64,000 nucleotides of DNA from Branchinecta lynchi (GCA_023053575.1 JAKZAP010000008.1:25001-89000); one strand, 5' to 3'. Positions 12,036-24,090 are shown, counted from the first letter of the stretch. A program made the numbers and translations. Notes: generated by a model from the sequence alone, not told the origin.

Positions 12036-14444
12036 ATGGCACTTGAGCTTACTCAAGTGCCATATAGCGATTGTAATTTCTGTCCGTCAGTCGGTCTGTC
12101 GGTCTGTCGGTCCCGGTTTTGCTAGTTCGGGCACTTCCAGATAAGCTAGGACGATGAAACTTGGCAGACATATCAGGAACTGGACCAGATTAAATTAGAA
12201 ATACTTGAGCTTACTCAAGTGCCATATAGCGATTGTAATTTCTGTCCGTCAGTCGGTCTGTCGGTCTGTCGGTCCCGGTATTGCTAGTTCGGGCACTTCC
12301 AGATAAGCTAGGACGATGAAACTTGGCAGGCATATCAGGAACTGGACCAGATTAAATTCGAAATACTCGCTTCCCCGATCCGACCATCTGGGGGGGGGGG
12401 GGGGGAGTGGAGGGAGGGGGAAGCCGAAATTTGAGGTATTTTTATCTTGCGAACGAGTCATCGGATCTTGATGAAATTTTATATTTAGGATGACCTCGTG
12501 TCTCAGACGTCCCACTATAAATCCGGACCGGATCCGATGACACTAGGGGGAGTTGGAGGAGGGAACCGGAAATCTTGAGAAACGCTTAGAGTGGATAGAT
12601 CGGGATGAAACTTGGTGGAAAGAACAAGCACAAGTCCTAGATACGTCATTGATATAAGCGGACCAGATCCAGGCACTCTGGGGGAATTGGGGGGGGGTCC
12701 GGATTTCTAGCGATCCCGCGAGTTTGGCATACTTCCTGATGTGCTAGGGCGATGAAACTTGGCAAGTATGTCAGGGACCCGAACAGGTTCACTTGAGGAC
12801 AGCCGTTCCCCAATCCGACCATACTGGGGGGAGTGGATGGATGGGGAGTCCGGAATCTAGTGGCGTGTATAACTTTTGAACGGGTGATCGGATCTTGATG
12901 AAATTTTATATTTAGGATGACCTCGTGTCTCAGACATCTCACTTTAAATCCGGGCCGGATCCGATGACACTGGGGGGAGTCGGAGGAGGGAACCGGAAAT
13001 TTTGAGAAACGCTTAGAGTGGAGGGATCGAATGAAACTTGTTGGGAAAAACAAGCACAAGTCCTAGACACGTCATTGACATAACCGGACCGGATCAGGGC
13101 ACTGTGGGGGAGTTGGGGTCGGGTTCCGGATTTCTAGCGATCTCGCGAGTTCGGCATACTTCCTGATGTCCTAGGGCGATGACACTTGGCAGGTATGTCA
13201 GGGATCCGAACATATTGACTTGAGAACAGCCGTTTCCCCGACCCGACCATCGTGGGGGGAGTGGGTGGATGGGGAGTCCGGAATCTAGTGGCGTGCATAA
13301 CTTTTGAACGGGTGATCGGATTTGAATGAAACTTGTCTGGTGAGCTATCGCCTCGGACGTTCAGTGTCACGTCCGGGTCGGGTCCGATACCTGTGGGGAT
13401 GGAGGGAGGGGGAACTCGAGAAACTCTAAAAGCAGTGGGATTGGGACGAAACTTAATGGATAACAAGCATTAGACCTAGATGAAATTAAAGGAGCCAAAT
13501 GGTTTCGGGGCTCTGTGGGGGGAGTTGGAGGGGTTTCCTGGAAAAACGACAACGAAACTTTGCAGGCATATTAGCGACCCGAATTATCTTGACTTAAGAA
13601 CCTGAAACAACATATCCCCGGAAACTTCCGTTCCTAGATCCGAGCATTTTTTGGGGGAGCAAGAGAAGAGAACTATGGAAATTGACTTCTATAAATTGCA
13701 AACGAGTGGTCTGATTTGAGTGAAACTTTATGGGTGATACAAATCGATGGCCTCGACATGTGAAACATGCGTTCGAACCATATGCGACCACGATTAGGAG
13801 AATTGGGGGTGGGGGGACTTTTGAAAAGCACAAAAACCAAACGGATGGACCAAATGAGATGCAAATTCGACTGTGCCGAGTTTATGCGGCCTAGATTTGT
13901 TATTTGGCGTCCGGGCCGAATTCCGTCAAGGTAGGGGGGGGGGGGGTACTGGAAACTTACAGATAGGCTAAGCTCCAATTTCAGTAAAACTTGAAGGACA
14001 GGAACACAGGGAATTAAGAGATTGGGCCGGAACCGGCTCCGACAACGTTGGTGGGAGGGGGGGGGACCGGAACTTTCCAAAAATGCTCAGATTCCAGTGA
14101 AACTTGATAGATGGTATAAAAGAAGATGCTTTAGGTGGTCGATTTTTTTATATTCCGAACCAGATTCGGCCACGGTAGGTCGAGATAGAGTGGGTACCGG
14201 AAATCGTGTCGCACGTCTAGGGATCAAACAAATGGATTTGTTGGGATGAAAGTTTGAACAGTCATGTGCATTTGCTACAGACAATCGAGACGATGCCGGA
14301 ACTGCTCAGAAATGAGTGAAACTAAATATCCTATTTCTATTTCCGAACCGCATTTTTGGATGGCGGGTGTATTTTGTGACGTTCTCATCTACTTTCTTGT
14401 ACAGCCTACTCGTACAAGTGCCATATGAGCTCGTAGCTCTTGTT
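12036..14444 (+). repeat. Family A array, left arm of a large inverted pair
   Basis: The array starts with a hairpin, stem TGGCACTTGAG and its complement around CTTA, then ATAGCGATTGTAATTTC and a GTCGGTCTGTCGG microsatellite. It continues as about 15 units of roughly 100-165 bp marked by ATGAAACTTGG, CCGGATCCG, a G-rich GGGGGAGTTGG and CCGGAA. It ends at 14,414-14,442 with ACAAGTGCCATATGAGCTC and GTAGCTCTTG. The first 162 bp, including the hairpin, are duplicated (12,042 and 12,204). The same sequence is inverted at 20,940-23,812. Confidence 0.85.
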
Positions 14445-15989
14445 GGAATACATATCTAGTTTATGGCGTCTGATCGTCTTAATTTCAACACACAGCCTTA
14501 TATAGCAAAGGTGTCGTCCTGCTTTTTGGTATAGACGACGTGGTCGAGACCATGCGGCTGCTGATGTCGCCACAGATCCCCGTAGAGTCACAGATGTCTA
14601 GCCGTTATTTCTGTACGTTAGTGAGGAATATTCATATTTTTTCCATGTTTTGTGTTCTCACTCATTGCCGTTCCGAGGGGTTGGCCACTCTCGATTTTAA
14701 TGTACAGCAAGTGCCCGGTGCCGCGGTGCCCGGTCGGTGCTGGCACCGGTTGTCACGTTTAGAACTTCAAAATAAGCATTTTCAGAAGCGTCTGAAAGAT
14801 GAACTGCCTAATTTATTGCCGAATATCGGGGCCGGCACAGCCGATTTCGGTCGGTGACTGCCGATGCCAGGAAAGGGTGTACAGCCGGTACCGGGGAGTG
14901 GGAGGCCCCTCGTGCCGTTCACAGACGGACATAATGCTGAGATGTCAGGACGATAGTAGAGAGAAGTCCAAGGCCCGGTTGCTTTTTGAAGTAAGCTAAG
15001 GGCCATCGGTGGTCAATCTGAGAATCTCCGAACTGCTATAAATGCTCCCAATTATATACTAATTAGTCCAAAGCTCCCCAACACACCATTCAATACACAG
15101 TCCAAAGTTTCATAAAAAATAACACAAGGATCTGCATGTGCGGTCTGAACAGGTAACACTTAGGAGGTTTTCTGTTATGTTTTTCAAACTTTAATATACT
15201 TGCACACACAGTCAGATTCTCCCAGTCAGATGCGAATTTCCTTCTTCGCTCCGAAAAGTTGACGCATCGCATTTAGATTTCCTCATAATTACGCAAATTT
15301 TGCATGCGCAAACTTAGTAGTATTGGTAGTAGTAGAGCAGTTTTACTGAAAATAAAGATTTTTTTCAATAGCACAAAAAAGCGGGGCTTGTGAAGCTGAG
15401 CTAACCTATAGAAAAATAGAGAATCTGGAGGATAAGAAACAAGACCAAAGTTTTCGATGGGAAAACTTCAATATTTGATCCAGACAATAGGGTCTTGTCT
15501 TCACCAGATCCTGTCTTAGCCAGGCTCCTTGAACATTTTTTTTTATCTATTCCTTCTTCCAGATTTATTGTGAGTGCCCGAGATGGACCAACGCCATCCC
15601 CACGCAACATGCTCTTCTCAGCCAGGACCTTCTTCAATGAAACAGGTCATAGCACCAAACACCAGTAGCGGAAGTGGTGAGTCGGTATTTCTATGTCCAC
15701 TGACGTTGCACATTTTAAGAAGCTTGCCTTAAAGCCGTGCTTCGCCTTCCAAATTACCAGACGTCCGGAGCTACCGCAAAGTCAAGCCAACGCCTTCCAA
15801 ATGTTCTTGGTAATGATGGCAGCTAATTTTGCTACTCCTCAACCAAGAACAAAAAGTCTTCTACATTTACTAGATGCCCTCTTAGCATTTCAAATATCTC
15901 TTGCATCCCAGTCAGAACTGTTAATCACTTTCCCTTTTGTTCCCAAATTTGTATATATTTTCTGTATCTCAAATGGATTGCCTCTACGG
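14445..15989. other. Spacer DNA between inverted arms, no gene seen
   Basis: Bases 14,715-14,895 are rich in GGTGCCGGT/ACCGGC and partly self-complementary. Bases 15,435-15,545 are a direct repeat of 41,020-41,140 (GATCCAGACAA-GGGTCTTG and CTCCTTGAACATTTTT). The open frames show no known domain. Confidence 0.45.
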
Positions 15990-16389
15990 CAGTGATTCCC
16001 AACCGGTGGGTACGCGAGACCCTTGCAAGGGGTACGCGAAGGAACCAAAATTGATTTAGTATGTAGCTTCAAAATAACACCTCACTCATTTCTGATTGCC
16101 AAAAGCCGAATATACCAGCAGAGTCATCACCAACCAAAATGTATCTTAGGGGGCAATAATTTTACTGGCCAACAGGTCACTTTTACCGATTTTTTTTTGT
16201 TTTTTAAGTAACTGCTTTTACAAAAAATCGTGGCGCTTCGTGCCGATTCTTTTCTGTTTTTTTATCATCTGGCCGACCTTTTTGGGGGTATGGGTTGTCA
16301 ACCCGTGTGTGACGCCTCTGATTACAAGCCCTAGTGATAGTCAGTGAAATAATGTTGATTCAAATACAGCTAGCCTACTGCCGTAAAAT

Positions 16390-16545
16390 TTGATCCTGTA
16401 TCAAACAACATTGTTTCAAGAAGAATTGAAGACATTCAAATTGATAGTGTCGTGTCATTCCGGTTGCGAATTAAGCAAACAAAAAAGTTTGCGATGCAGC
16501 TTGATGAAAGCATAGAGAACATCAAAACCAAACACAGACAAATGT
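16390..16545 (+). pseudogene. hAT transposase fragment (ZBED5-like)
   Basis: The frame DPVSNNIVSRRIEDIQ, then SFRLRIKQTKKFAMQLDES resembles the N-terminal part of the hAT catalytic domain, where S-N-TV-RRI-D and KFALQLDEST are conserved. The Asp of QLDES would be the first catalytic acid. The frame soon stops and no intact transposase remains between the terminal repeats at 15,990 and 17,054. Confidence 0.6.
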
Positions 16546-16604
16546 GCCCCTAACGACGTCGAGCCGAGATTTGACGAAATTTTTGCTACAAAACAACCTC
16601 TAGT

Positions 16605-16897
16605 CCCGATGAAAAACTTGTAGCCTGCGTAGTAGTACGAAAACTTTGCAGGTAATACTATGTAATATCAAAGAATACTATCATTTAATGTGCCTCAGAC
16701 TGGTCCAATCTTATGTAGTAGTATTCAGTAGCACCCTGTCTTGCCATAGTAGCATCCAGTCTTGCTAATAGTAGCATATAGTAGTATGCAGTAACACGGT
16801 AGTCTTGAAGCAGAAGCATGTATTAGCATCGTTAGTACTGCATGCAACTTTTTCGTACTACTTCATAGTACTATTTTTAGATAAATTTTTCATCGGG
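16605..16897. mobile_element. MITE with CCCGATGAAAA ends, copy 1 (nested in the hAT relic)
   Basis: The ends are CCCGATGAAAAACTTG and TTTTTCATCGGG. The interior is rich in AGTAGCATCCAGT-type and TAGTAGTA repeats, with TCAGACTGGTCCAATCTTATG in the middle. A second copy with nearly the same interior is at 40,021-40,296. It has no coding capacity and is younger than the hAT relic it interrupts. Confidence 0.82.
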
Positions 16898-17054
16898 GTG
16901 ACTGCCTCACTGATTTTGTATATATTTGTACACATGTATGCCTTATCATTTATGGTAATAACTATCGTCTTTTTCACGTTCTGAAAAAGGGGGTACGCAA
17001 TCTTTTCGAACCTTGATTAGGGGTACGAGGTACGGAAAAGGTTGGGAACCACTG

Positions 17055-19447
17055 CTCTATCGTACCTTTCAGATATCCGGAATCTAGGGTGACCAAACCC
17101 CGGACTTCTAGACATTTTTGGCATCGCTTCACCTTCCAGATCCATCTCGACGAAATCGACTGTCTGTAATCCGGAAGAAATTCTGGAAGGTGAGGCCTGG
17201 CTTTTATACGCCTTGGATCATAGTCGCGTGCTCATTAAAAGTAATTCCTACCCGGATTATCGGCACCATCATTAATTCCATACGAAAAGTAGAGATTTGT
17301 CCAACTTAACGATCCAGCTTAAAGCTGACCACAAAAAATGGTCTTTCTGCGACAGGCACAATGATAACCATCCCTACTGCCACTGTTCATGTTCAAAACC
17401 ACCAAAACCACCGTAAAAGAATGGACTAAATCTCAGCCGATTTTCCGAGACAGCCGTTATGGCAAGTAGGGAGCCAAGAATTAAAATAATAATTTCCATC
17501 TAAATTGTAAAGTTCAACAGTATTTAATGGTATCATCCTTGATTAGGACTGCGTGATCTGACCGTTTTCGTCCGCAGCTGGTAATCCAAAATTTCGGAGA
17601 GGTATCATTGGTCTTTTCTAGGTAGTGTGTTTGAGAAAAGAAGAACGAGTATAAATAATTGCTGCAGAATATTAAAATATTCCTCCGTCTGCCAGAGCCG
17701 AATATATCCCAGTGGAGATCCCTAGGCAGCCGAAATTTCACCCCCCCCCCCCTCTTAAATAAGCTCTCATCGAATTTTAATCTCACCCAACTAAGAGCTT
17801 GCATAAACCAGTTTTATTACATTTCATATATTGCGTTACTATTCGCTTGATTGGCGGTCGTTGAGGTGTTTGCCTTTTCGGAAGATAACGTCGAACTAGG
17901 CATTGCAAGCTACTTGTGCGTCACCAGGCGGTGGTTATCGTCCCTACCATACAGAGGTGCTACTTTAGGGGGGGGGGGGGGGGCACCCAAATGTTTTCAG
18001 CTACTTGGTAAGAAAAAAGCTGAGTTTGCGCATAGCGCGGCGACTTAAGTAAAAATGGCCAGCAGTTGGGTCATACCTTGGTCTTTACCAAAAAAAGTTC
18101 TGGCTGCTAGCGTAACAAATTTGGGCCCATACGCAGGTAACTACCTGGTCGATTTGGTACCCCGTTCCTGTATCTGTCTTTCACTATTTGCTATATTGCT
18201 ACCATATTGCTCAACCGAAACATATTCCATTTCATCCCACCACCATGGCAACGCCTCGCTTCCATTTCCCATCTCAAATTACTTGTTTTCGACTTAGCCA
18301 AGTCAATATCAACTTATTATATAGAAAATATGAGGAGAACTCTCAAACGATTGCTAGTTGCCTGGCAATAATAAGCATGTCGTCAGACCAGGTATTCTCA
18401 CAAGGTTCTAATTGACTATTATACTGTAAGATGAAAAGGGGGCCGATTGTGAGCCCAGCGGGACGTCGGGTGGATTCGGGCGTAATTGGGGTGAGAGGGA
18501 TGCGCGTGTCAGTGAAGTAGTTTTTGAGTGAGTTAAAAAGGCTAATTCAGGCGTGAAGTTGGGATACAAACAAACGGCTACTAGTTGCGTCAGGGGAGAA
18601 GGGATTGCTTACTTCAGAAGTGATTAGCTTTTGTGTCACATGGAGCATGTGGCTTGCAACGGCTGAAAATGGGCCTTCTTTCTGTGTAATGCCTTATGAA
18701 GTATTGCAGCAATATTTTTGTTGTCGGAATGGCTAAGAAACTTAGCTGCAGCAATAATTCTCCATCACGTAGATCGCGGAACATCTGAACTGTAGGTCTG
18801 CACAAACAAAACTGCTAAAAAAAAATCTGCTATAATCTGCGAATAATCTGCTATAATCCCTATTCTGACAAGGTTGTTGTTCGACCCGAGCTCGAACACA
18901 CGAGAAAACCGTACGGACACGAGTGATTGTCATCGAAGTTTCTTTCTCTAGTCTGGCAGTATCTGGTATGTTTCGTCTGGAAGTCCTTGTGCGTCATTAC
19001 CTAATCATCCATTTTCGGTGACGAAAAAACTATATGCAATAGGTCAGTGGTTAGCAGAGAGATTTGGGCTCAGCGGGCAGTGTTCGCTGCAAGGACGTGC
19101 GAACATAACGAAGAGTCGTAACCATAACCACCAAAATCTGTTTAGGAAGTATTCCCCGTGTTCTCGCAGTTTTCTGTACGCGGAGTGTCTCCCTCTATTC
19201 TCGCCGTTACCTTCGATTCCCCAAGGAGTCCTCGGGGAACGGCGAGAATACGCCTTATGCTCACGAAAGGTCAAAATCACGTAAACCATAGAGATAATAA
19301 GGACCAGGGCCCCGTGTTGGACCGGAGGAGGAGGGGGGGGGGCAAAAAGCTACTAAAAATGCTTTATAAAGCCATAAAATTTACCAGTTTGGGGTATAAT
19401 ACCCAAGCTGCAGAATTATGGGTTTCTCCAGCTCCAGGCAGCCACGA
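17055..19447. other. Intergenic DNA, no confident gene; foldback sequence near 19,140-19,256
   Basis: Short open frames (for example 18,055-18,297 and 19,158-19,751) show no domain. Bases 19,140-19,256 contain TTCTCGCCGTT, GATTCCCCAAGGAGTCCTCG and GGGAACGGCGAGAA, a palindromic block that recurs inverted at 56,180-56,310, so it is repeat-derived. G-runs occur at 17,969 and 19,333. Confidence 0.45.
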
Positions 19448-20011
19448 TATAGAGAACTGCACCATACACAACGAAAACGGACGTGATCCTAACGAAAAAA
19501 AAGTTAACATTAGGAAGTATAGGACTTTCAACTTTAAAACTAAATTACCGGCCTTTGATAGCCACTTTGAGCCAGCAAATTGCAGCATCGTTAATCTGGC
19601 TTCTTCTTGTTGGAATAATATAACTTTTGTAAATGAGTGTTTTTTCTGGTCAGAGTTTGAAGGCGTCAAAGTTTGTAAACAAAGACGGAGTCTCGTCCTA
19701 TTGGTCAAGTATGACACATTTTTTTTAATCTGCGTCATCGCCGACCAATAGTATTCGAGACTCCTTTTTTGTGTTCAAACTCCGAAGCCTTCAAGCTATT
19801 ACTTCCTTAAAAACTCTTTTGCTAAAATAGAACTGTACGATTAAGGAATTTTCCAATTAACATTCCTACAAGTCCCTGGCTCAGAATGACGGTCAAACGC
19901 CAGTAATTTAATTTCAAAGTTGAAAGTCCTATACCTCCCAATGTTACATTTGTTTGTTACGTTGTTACCTTCGAAATCCGTTTTCATCGGGTAGGGTGCA
20001 ATCTCTCTATA
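19448..20011. mobile_element. 564-bp hairpin MITE
   Basis: The arms match across most of the element. The outer ends are TATAGAGAACTGCACC against, on the other strand, TATAGAGAGATTGCACC. The middle has AGTATAGGACTTTCAACTTT in both arms. The inner ends have GGAGTCTCG, CTATTGGTC and, near 19,725, its complement. The boundaries fit a TA target. The long frame 19,158-19,751 runs into it and is not a gene. Confidence 0.78.
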
Positions 20012-20059
20012 CTAGCGTCGGCCACAAAATACTATAAATATTCTTTGAGCCAAGCTGAG

Positions 20060-20240
20060 TTTGAAACATTTATTCAAACAGTGTTTACAATGGGTACGTC
20101 AGCTACAATTCTTCATCAGCGATATTTCGACCCTTCTTGGCAAGGGTCTTCGTCAGGCTGTCAGTCCTCTGGTTCAACTTCGGGGAAGGAAACAAACCTG
20201 TAATAAATAACTGAAGCTTCTACCGACTATAAATATCTTA
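20060..20240 (-). mobile_element. Solo element end with the best hammerhead-like core
   Basis: This is the same family as the inverted-terminal elements at 8.5, 35.6 and 62.4 kb, but only one end is recognised. It contains GTACGTCAGCTACAATTCTT on the plus strand, the family segment downstream of the ribozyme-like core. The core is described separately at 20,117-20,160. Confidence 0.6.
20117..20160 (-). ncRNA. Candidate hammerhead ribozyme (type I, minimal stem III)
   Basis: The minus strand reads, in order: CAGC (stem I), CUGACGA (core), one extra A, GACCCUU, loop GCCAAG, AAGGGUC (7-bp stem II), GAAA (core), UAU and C (cleavage-site triplet), then GCUG (stem I). Stem I is CAGC/GCUG here but GAGC/GCUC in the 62.7-kb copy, a compensated change. 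The extra base before stem II and the very short stem III differ from the textbook form; minimal stem III is known in Penelope-like hammerheads, which can work as dimers. Activity is not shown. Confidence 0.55.
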
Positions 20241-20939
20241 TTAAAGTAAATTATCTTCAAATACCATTATAATGAAAAATACACGATACTAGTATACTAG
20301 TATCGTATTACAGCAATCTCGTAGATTGAACAATAAGATTGGAGATCAGTTGGAGATACGTCGATATGACCCTTTGAACAGGTCTCACGAGTTTAATGGG
20401 AACGGCCACTAAGCTGTTTTGCAAACTCGCCGTGTAGTATAAAATGTGACATATGTGATGAGAATCTCCGGAGTGTTTCATGCATCATTTTTTAATGCAT
20501 CCCTTTCACATAGCCTACCTATAACCGCAGCTTGTATTATCAACAAATAAAAGATTAATGGGAATTATTATATCAGCTCGGATTCTTTCTTCTTTCGCGA
20601 GGTTTTTTTCCAACCAAACCATATAAGATCGACGTCTGTTTCGAGCAAGTAAGCAAAAGCTTGGATTATCCGTAAACCCTCTTCCCACGTAAAATATCTT
20701 TGCGATGTGTGTAGTCCGAAGCTACTGTCCACAGTTACCAGGGTCAAGCCCCACATGATGCACGTCACCTCAAAACTGTTGACAACCAGTCTCCCAGAGC
20801 CCACCAACCAAGTGAATTTACAGTAGTAGGAGGCTTAGATATGCCAGCATCGAATGTTAGTGTTGCCGGGTGATAGGTTGTAAGTAGGCGTTCGAAGTGC
20901 AACATTTAGCTTGGCCAACCTGGATGGAATTTGATAATG
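20241..20939. other. Spacer DNA, no gene seen
   Basis: The stretch contains a short perfect-looking palindrome ACTAGTATACTAGT near 20,288. A minus-strand open frame (20,568-20,807) has no recognisable domain. Nothing else can be supported. Confidence 0.35.
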
Positions 20940-23812
20940 AACAAGAGCTACGAGCTCATATGGCACTTGTACGAGTAGGCTGTACAAGAAAGTAGATGAA
21001 AACGTCACAAAATACACCCGCCATCCAAAAAGGCGGTTCGGAAATAGAAATAGGATATTTAGTTTCACTCATTTCTGAGCAGTTCCGGCATCGTCTCGAT
21101 TGCAAATGCACATGACTGTTCAAACTTTCATCCCAATATATCCATTTGTTTGATCCCTAGACGTGCTACACGATTTCCGGTACTCACTCTATTTCCACCT
21201 ACCGTGGCCGAATCTGGTTCGGAATAAAAAAAAATCGACCACCTAAAGCATCTTCGTTTATACCATCTACCAAGTTTCACTCGAATCTGAGCATTTTTGG
21301 AAAGTTCCGGTACCCCCCCCCCCCTTCCCACCAACGTTGTCGGAGCCGGTTCGGGCCCAATCTCTTAATTCCCTCATCAAGTTTGACTGAAATTGGAGCA
21401 TAGCCTATCTGCAAGTTTCCAGTACCCCCCCCCCCCCCCCCTACCTTGGCCGAATCCGGTCCAGACGCCAAATAACAAATCTAGGCCGCATAAACTCGGC
21501 ACTGTCGAATTGCATCTCATTCGGTATATCCGTTTGGTTTTTGTGCATGTCAAAAGTCCCCCCACCCCCAGTTCCCCTAATCGTGGTCGCATATGGTTCG
21601 AACGCATGTTTTACATGTCGAGGCCATCGATTCGTATCACCCATGAAGTTTCACTCGAATCAGACCACTCGTTCGCAATTTATAGAAGTCCATATTTCTC
21701 TTCTCTTGCTCCCCCAAAAATGCTCGGATCTAGGAACGGAAGTTTGCGGGGGTATGTTGTGTCAGGTTTTTAAGTTAAGATAATTCGGGTCGCTAATATG
21801 CCTGCAAAGTTTCGTTGTCGTTTTACATCTGGAACCATTCTAACTCACGACTACCGGAATTCCAGGAAACCCCCTCCAACTCCCCCCACAGAGCCCCGAA
21901 ACCATCTGGCTCCGTCAATTTCATCTAGGCCTAATGCTTGTTCCATCCATTAAGTTTCGTCCCAATCCCTCTACTTTTAGAGTTTTTTTAGTTTTCCACC
22001 CCCTCCCCCCATCCCCACAGGTATCGGACCCGACTCGGACGTGACACTGAACGTCCGAGGCGATAGCTCACCAGACAAGTTTCATTCAAATCCGATCACC
22101 CGTTCAAAAGTTATGCACTCCACTAGATTCCGGACTCCCCATCCACCCACTCCCCCCACGATGGTCGGGTCGGGGAAACGGCTGTTCTCAAGTCAATCTG
22201 TTCGGATCCCTGACATACCTGCCAAGTTTCATCGCCCTAGGACATCAGGAAGTATGCCGAACTCGCGGGATCGCTAGAAATCCGGACCCCCACCCCAACT
22301 CCCCCACAGTGCCCTGATCCGATCCGGTTATGTCAATGACGTGTCGAGGACCTGTGCTTGTTTTTCCCACCAAGTTTCATCCCGATCCCTCCACTTTAAG
22401 CGTTTCTCAAAATTTCCGGTTCCCTCCTCCAACTCCTCCCAGTGTCATCGGATCCGGTCCGGTTATGTCAATGACGTGTCTAGGACCTGTGCTTGTTTTT
22501 CCCACCAAGTTTCATCCCGATCCCTCCACTTTAAGCGTTTCTCAAAATTTCCGGTTACCTCCTCCAACTCCCCCCAGTGTCATCGGATCCCGCCCGGATT
22601 TAAAGTGAGGTGTCTGAGACACAAGGTCATCCTAAATATCAATTTTCATCAAGATCCGATCACCCGTTCAAAAGTTATGCACGCCACTAGATTCCGGACT
22701 CCCCATCCACCCACTCCCCCCACGATGGTCGGGTCGGGGAAACGGCTGTTCTCAAGTCAATCTGTTCGGATCCTTGACATACCTGCCAAGTTTCATCGCC
22801 CTAGGACACCAGGAAGTATGCCGAACTCGCGGGATCGCTAGAAATCAGGACCCCCATCCCAACTCCCCCACAGTGCCCTGATCCGGTCCGGTTATGTCAA
22901 TGACGTTTCTAGAACCTGTGCTTGTTTTTCCCACCAAGTTTCATCCCGATCCCTCCACTTTAAGCGTTTCTCAAAATATCCGGTTTCCTCCTCCAACTCC
23001 CCCCCAGTGTCATCGGATCCGTCCCGGATTTAAAGTGCGGTGTCTGAGACACGAGGTCATCCTAAATATCAATTTTCATCAAGATCCGATCACCCGTTCG
23101 CAAGCTAAAAAATACCTCAAATTTTGGCTTCACCCTCCCTCCACTCCCCCCCCCCCCAGATGGTCAAATCGGGGAATTGATGATTTCCTATTTAAGCTGG
23201 TCGGGTCCCAGACATGCCTGTCAATTTCCATCGTCCCAGCACATCAGGAAGCACGGAACTCGCGGGATCACTACAAATTCGGACTTCTCCCCCCCCCCGA
23301 ACTCCCCCAAAGTGAGCGGATCCGTTCCGGTTATATCAGTCACGTATCTAGGACTTTTGCTTGTACTTTCCACCAAGTTTCATTCGGATCCCTCCACTCT
23401 AAGTGTTTTCCAAGATTTCCGGTTTCCCCCTCTAACTCCCCCCAGTGTCACCGGATCCGGTCTGGATTTAAAATGGAGGGTCTGAGACACGAAGTCCTTC
23501 CATGTATTAAGTTTCATTAAGATCGGATCACCCGTTCGTAAGCTAAAAATATCTCATTTTTCCTATTTTTTCCGGATTCCCCCTCCCTCCACTCCCCTCC
23601 AGATGGTCGGATCGAGGAAGCGACAATTTCTAATTTAATCTGGTCCAGTTCCTGATATGCTTGCCAAGTTTCATCGTTCCAGCTTATCTGGAAGTGCCCG
23701 AACTAGCAAAACCGGGACCGACAGACCGACAGACCGACAGACCGACAGACCGACTGACGGACAGAAATAACAATCGCTATATGGCACTTGAGTAAGCTCA
23801 AGTGCCATAAAA
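20940..23812 (-). repeat. Family A array, right arm of the large inverted pair
   Basis: This is the reverse complement of the organisation at 12,036-14,444. It begins AACAAGAGCTACGAGCTC and ATATGGCACTTG, runs through units marked CCAAGTTTCATC and CGGATCCGG, and ends with a (GACC)n-like run (23,719-23,757), AATCGCTATATGGC and the CTCAAGTGCCA hairpin. It is about 460 bp longer than the left arm because extra units near 22,330-22,960 are tandemly duplicated (GTCAATGACGTGTC and TTCCCACCAAGTTTCAT repeats). Confidence 0.85.
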
Positions 23813-24090
23813 ATCAAGAGATCGTGATCATTATCCCAGCCGCACTTTGCGGAGGAAGCCTTCATCTCAACAAAATAACTGCCAAACTATGGGATCCATA
23901 ATTTAAAATCTGGTACAAAAATTCGACTTTTCGACTAATGATGGATTCGGGCATTTCACCACTGTCACTTTCAGCAGCTAGATCCTCGCTCCTAGATCCT
24001 TCGAGACGTCTCTTCAGCAAAAAACGCGGCCATCCACTGCTTTGTAGTTCCGCCCGTAACTCCGTTGAAAAGATACCTGAAAAAGTAGTG

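Larger units (their letters stand above)
15990..17054. mobile_element. hAT relic with CAGTGATTCCCAACC ends
   Basis: The terminal inverted repeats are CAGTGATTCCCAACC (15,990) and GGTTGGGAACCACTG (ending 17,054), typical of hAT elements. The flanking 8-bp sequences CTCTACGG and CTCTATCG match at 6 of 8 and look like an old target duplication. Inside, on the plus strand near 16,390-16,540, a broken frame reads SNNIVSRRIEDI and KFAMQLDES, the pattern of ZBED5-type hAT transposases. The transposase is decayed and a MITE sits inside it. Confidence 0.85.

Noticed and set aside
19158..19751. 197-residue open frame, the longest in its region
   Set aside because: It crosses a foldback repeat and one arm of the hairpin MITE at 19,448-20,011, contains low-complexity Arg/Gly from a G-run and shows no domain.
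22894..23520. 208-residue open frame rich in Pro, Arg and Ser, with repeats
   Set aside because: It is a by-product of the stop-poor family A tandem units; similar frames appear in every array in several frames on both strands.
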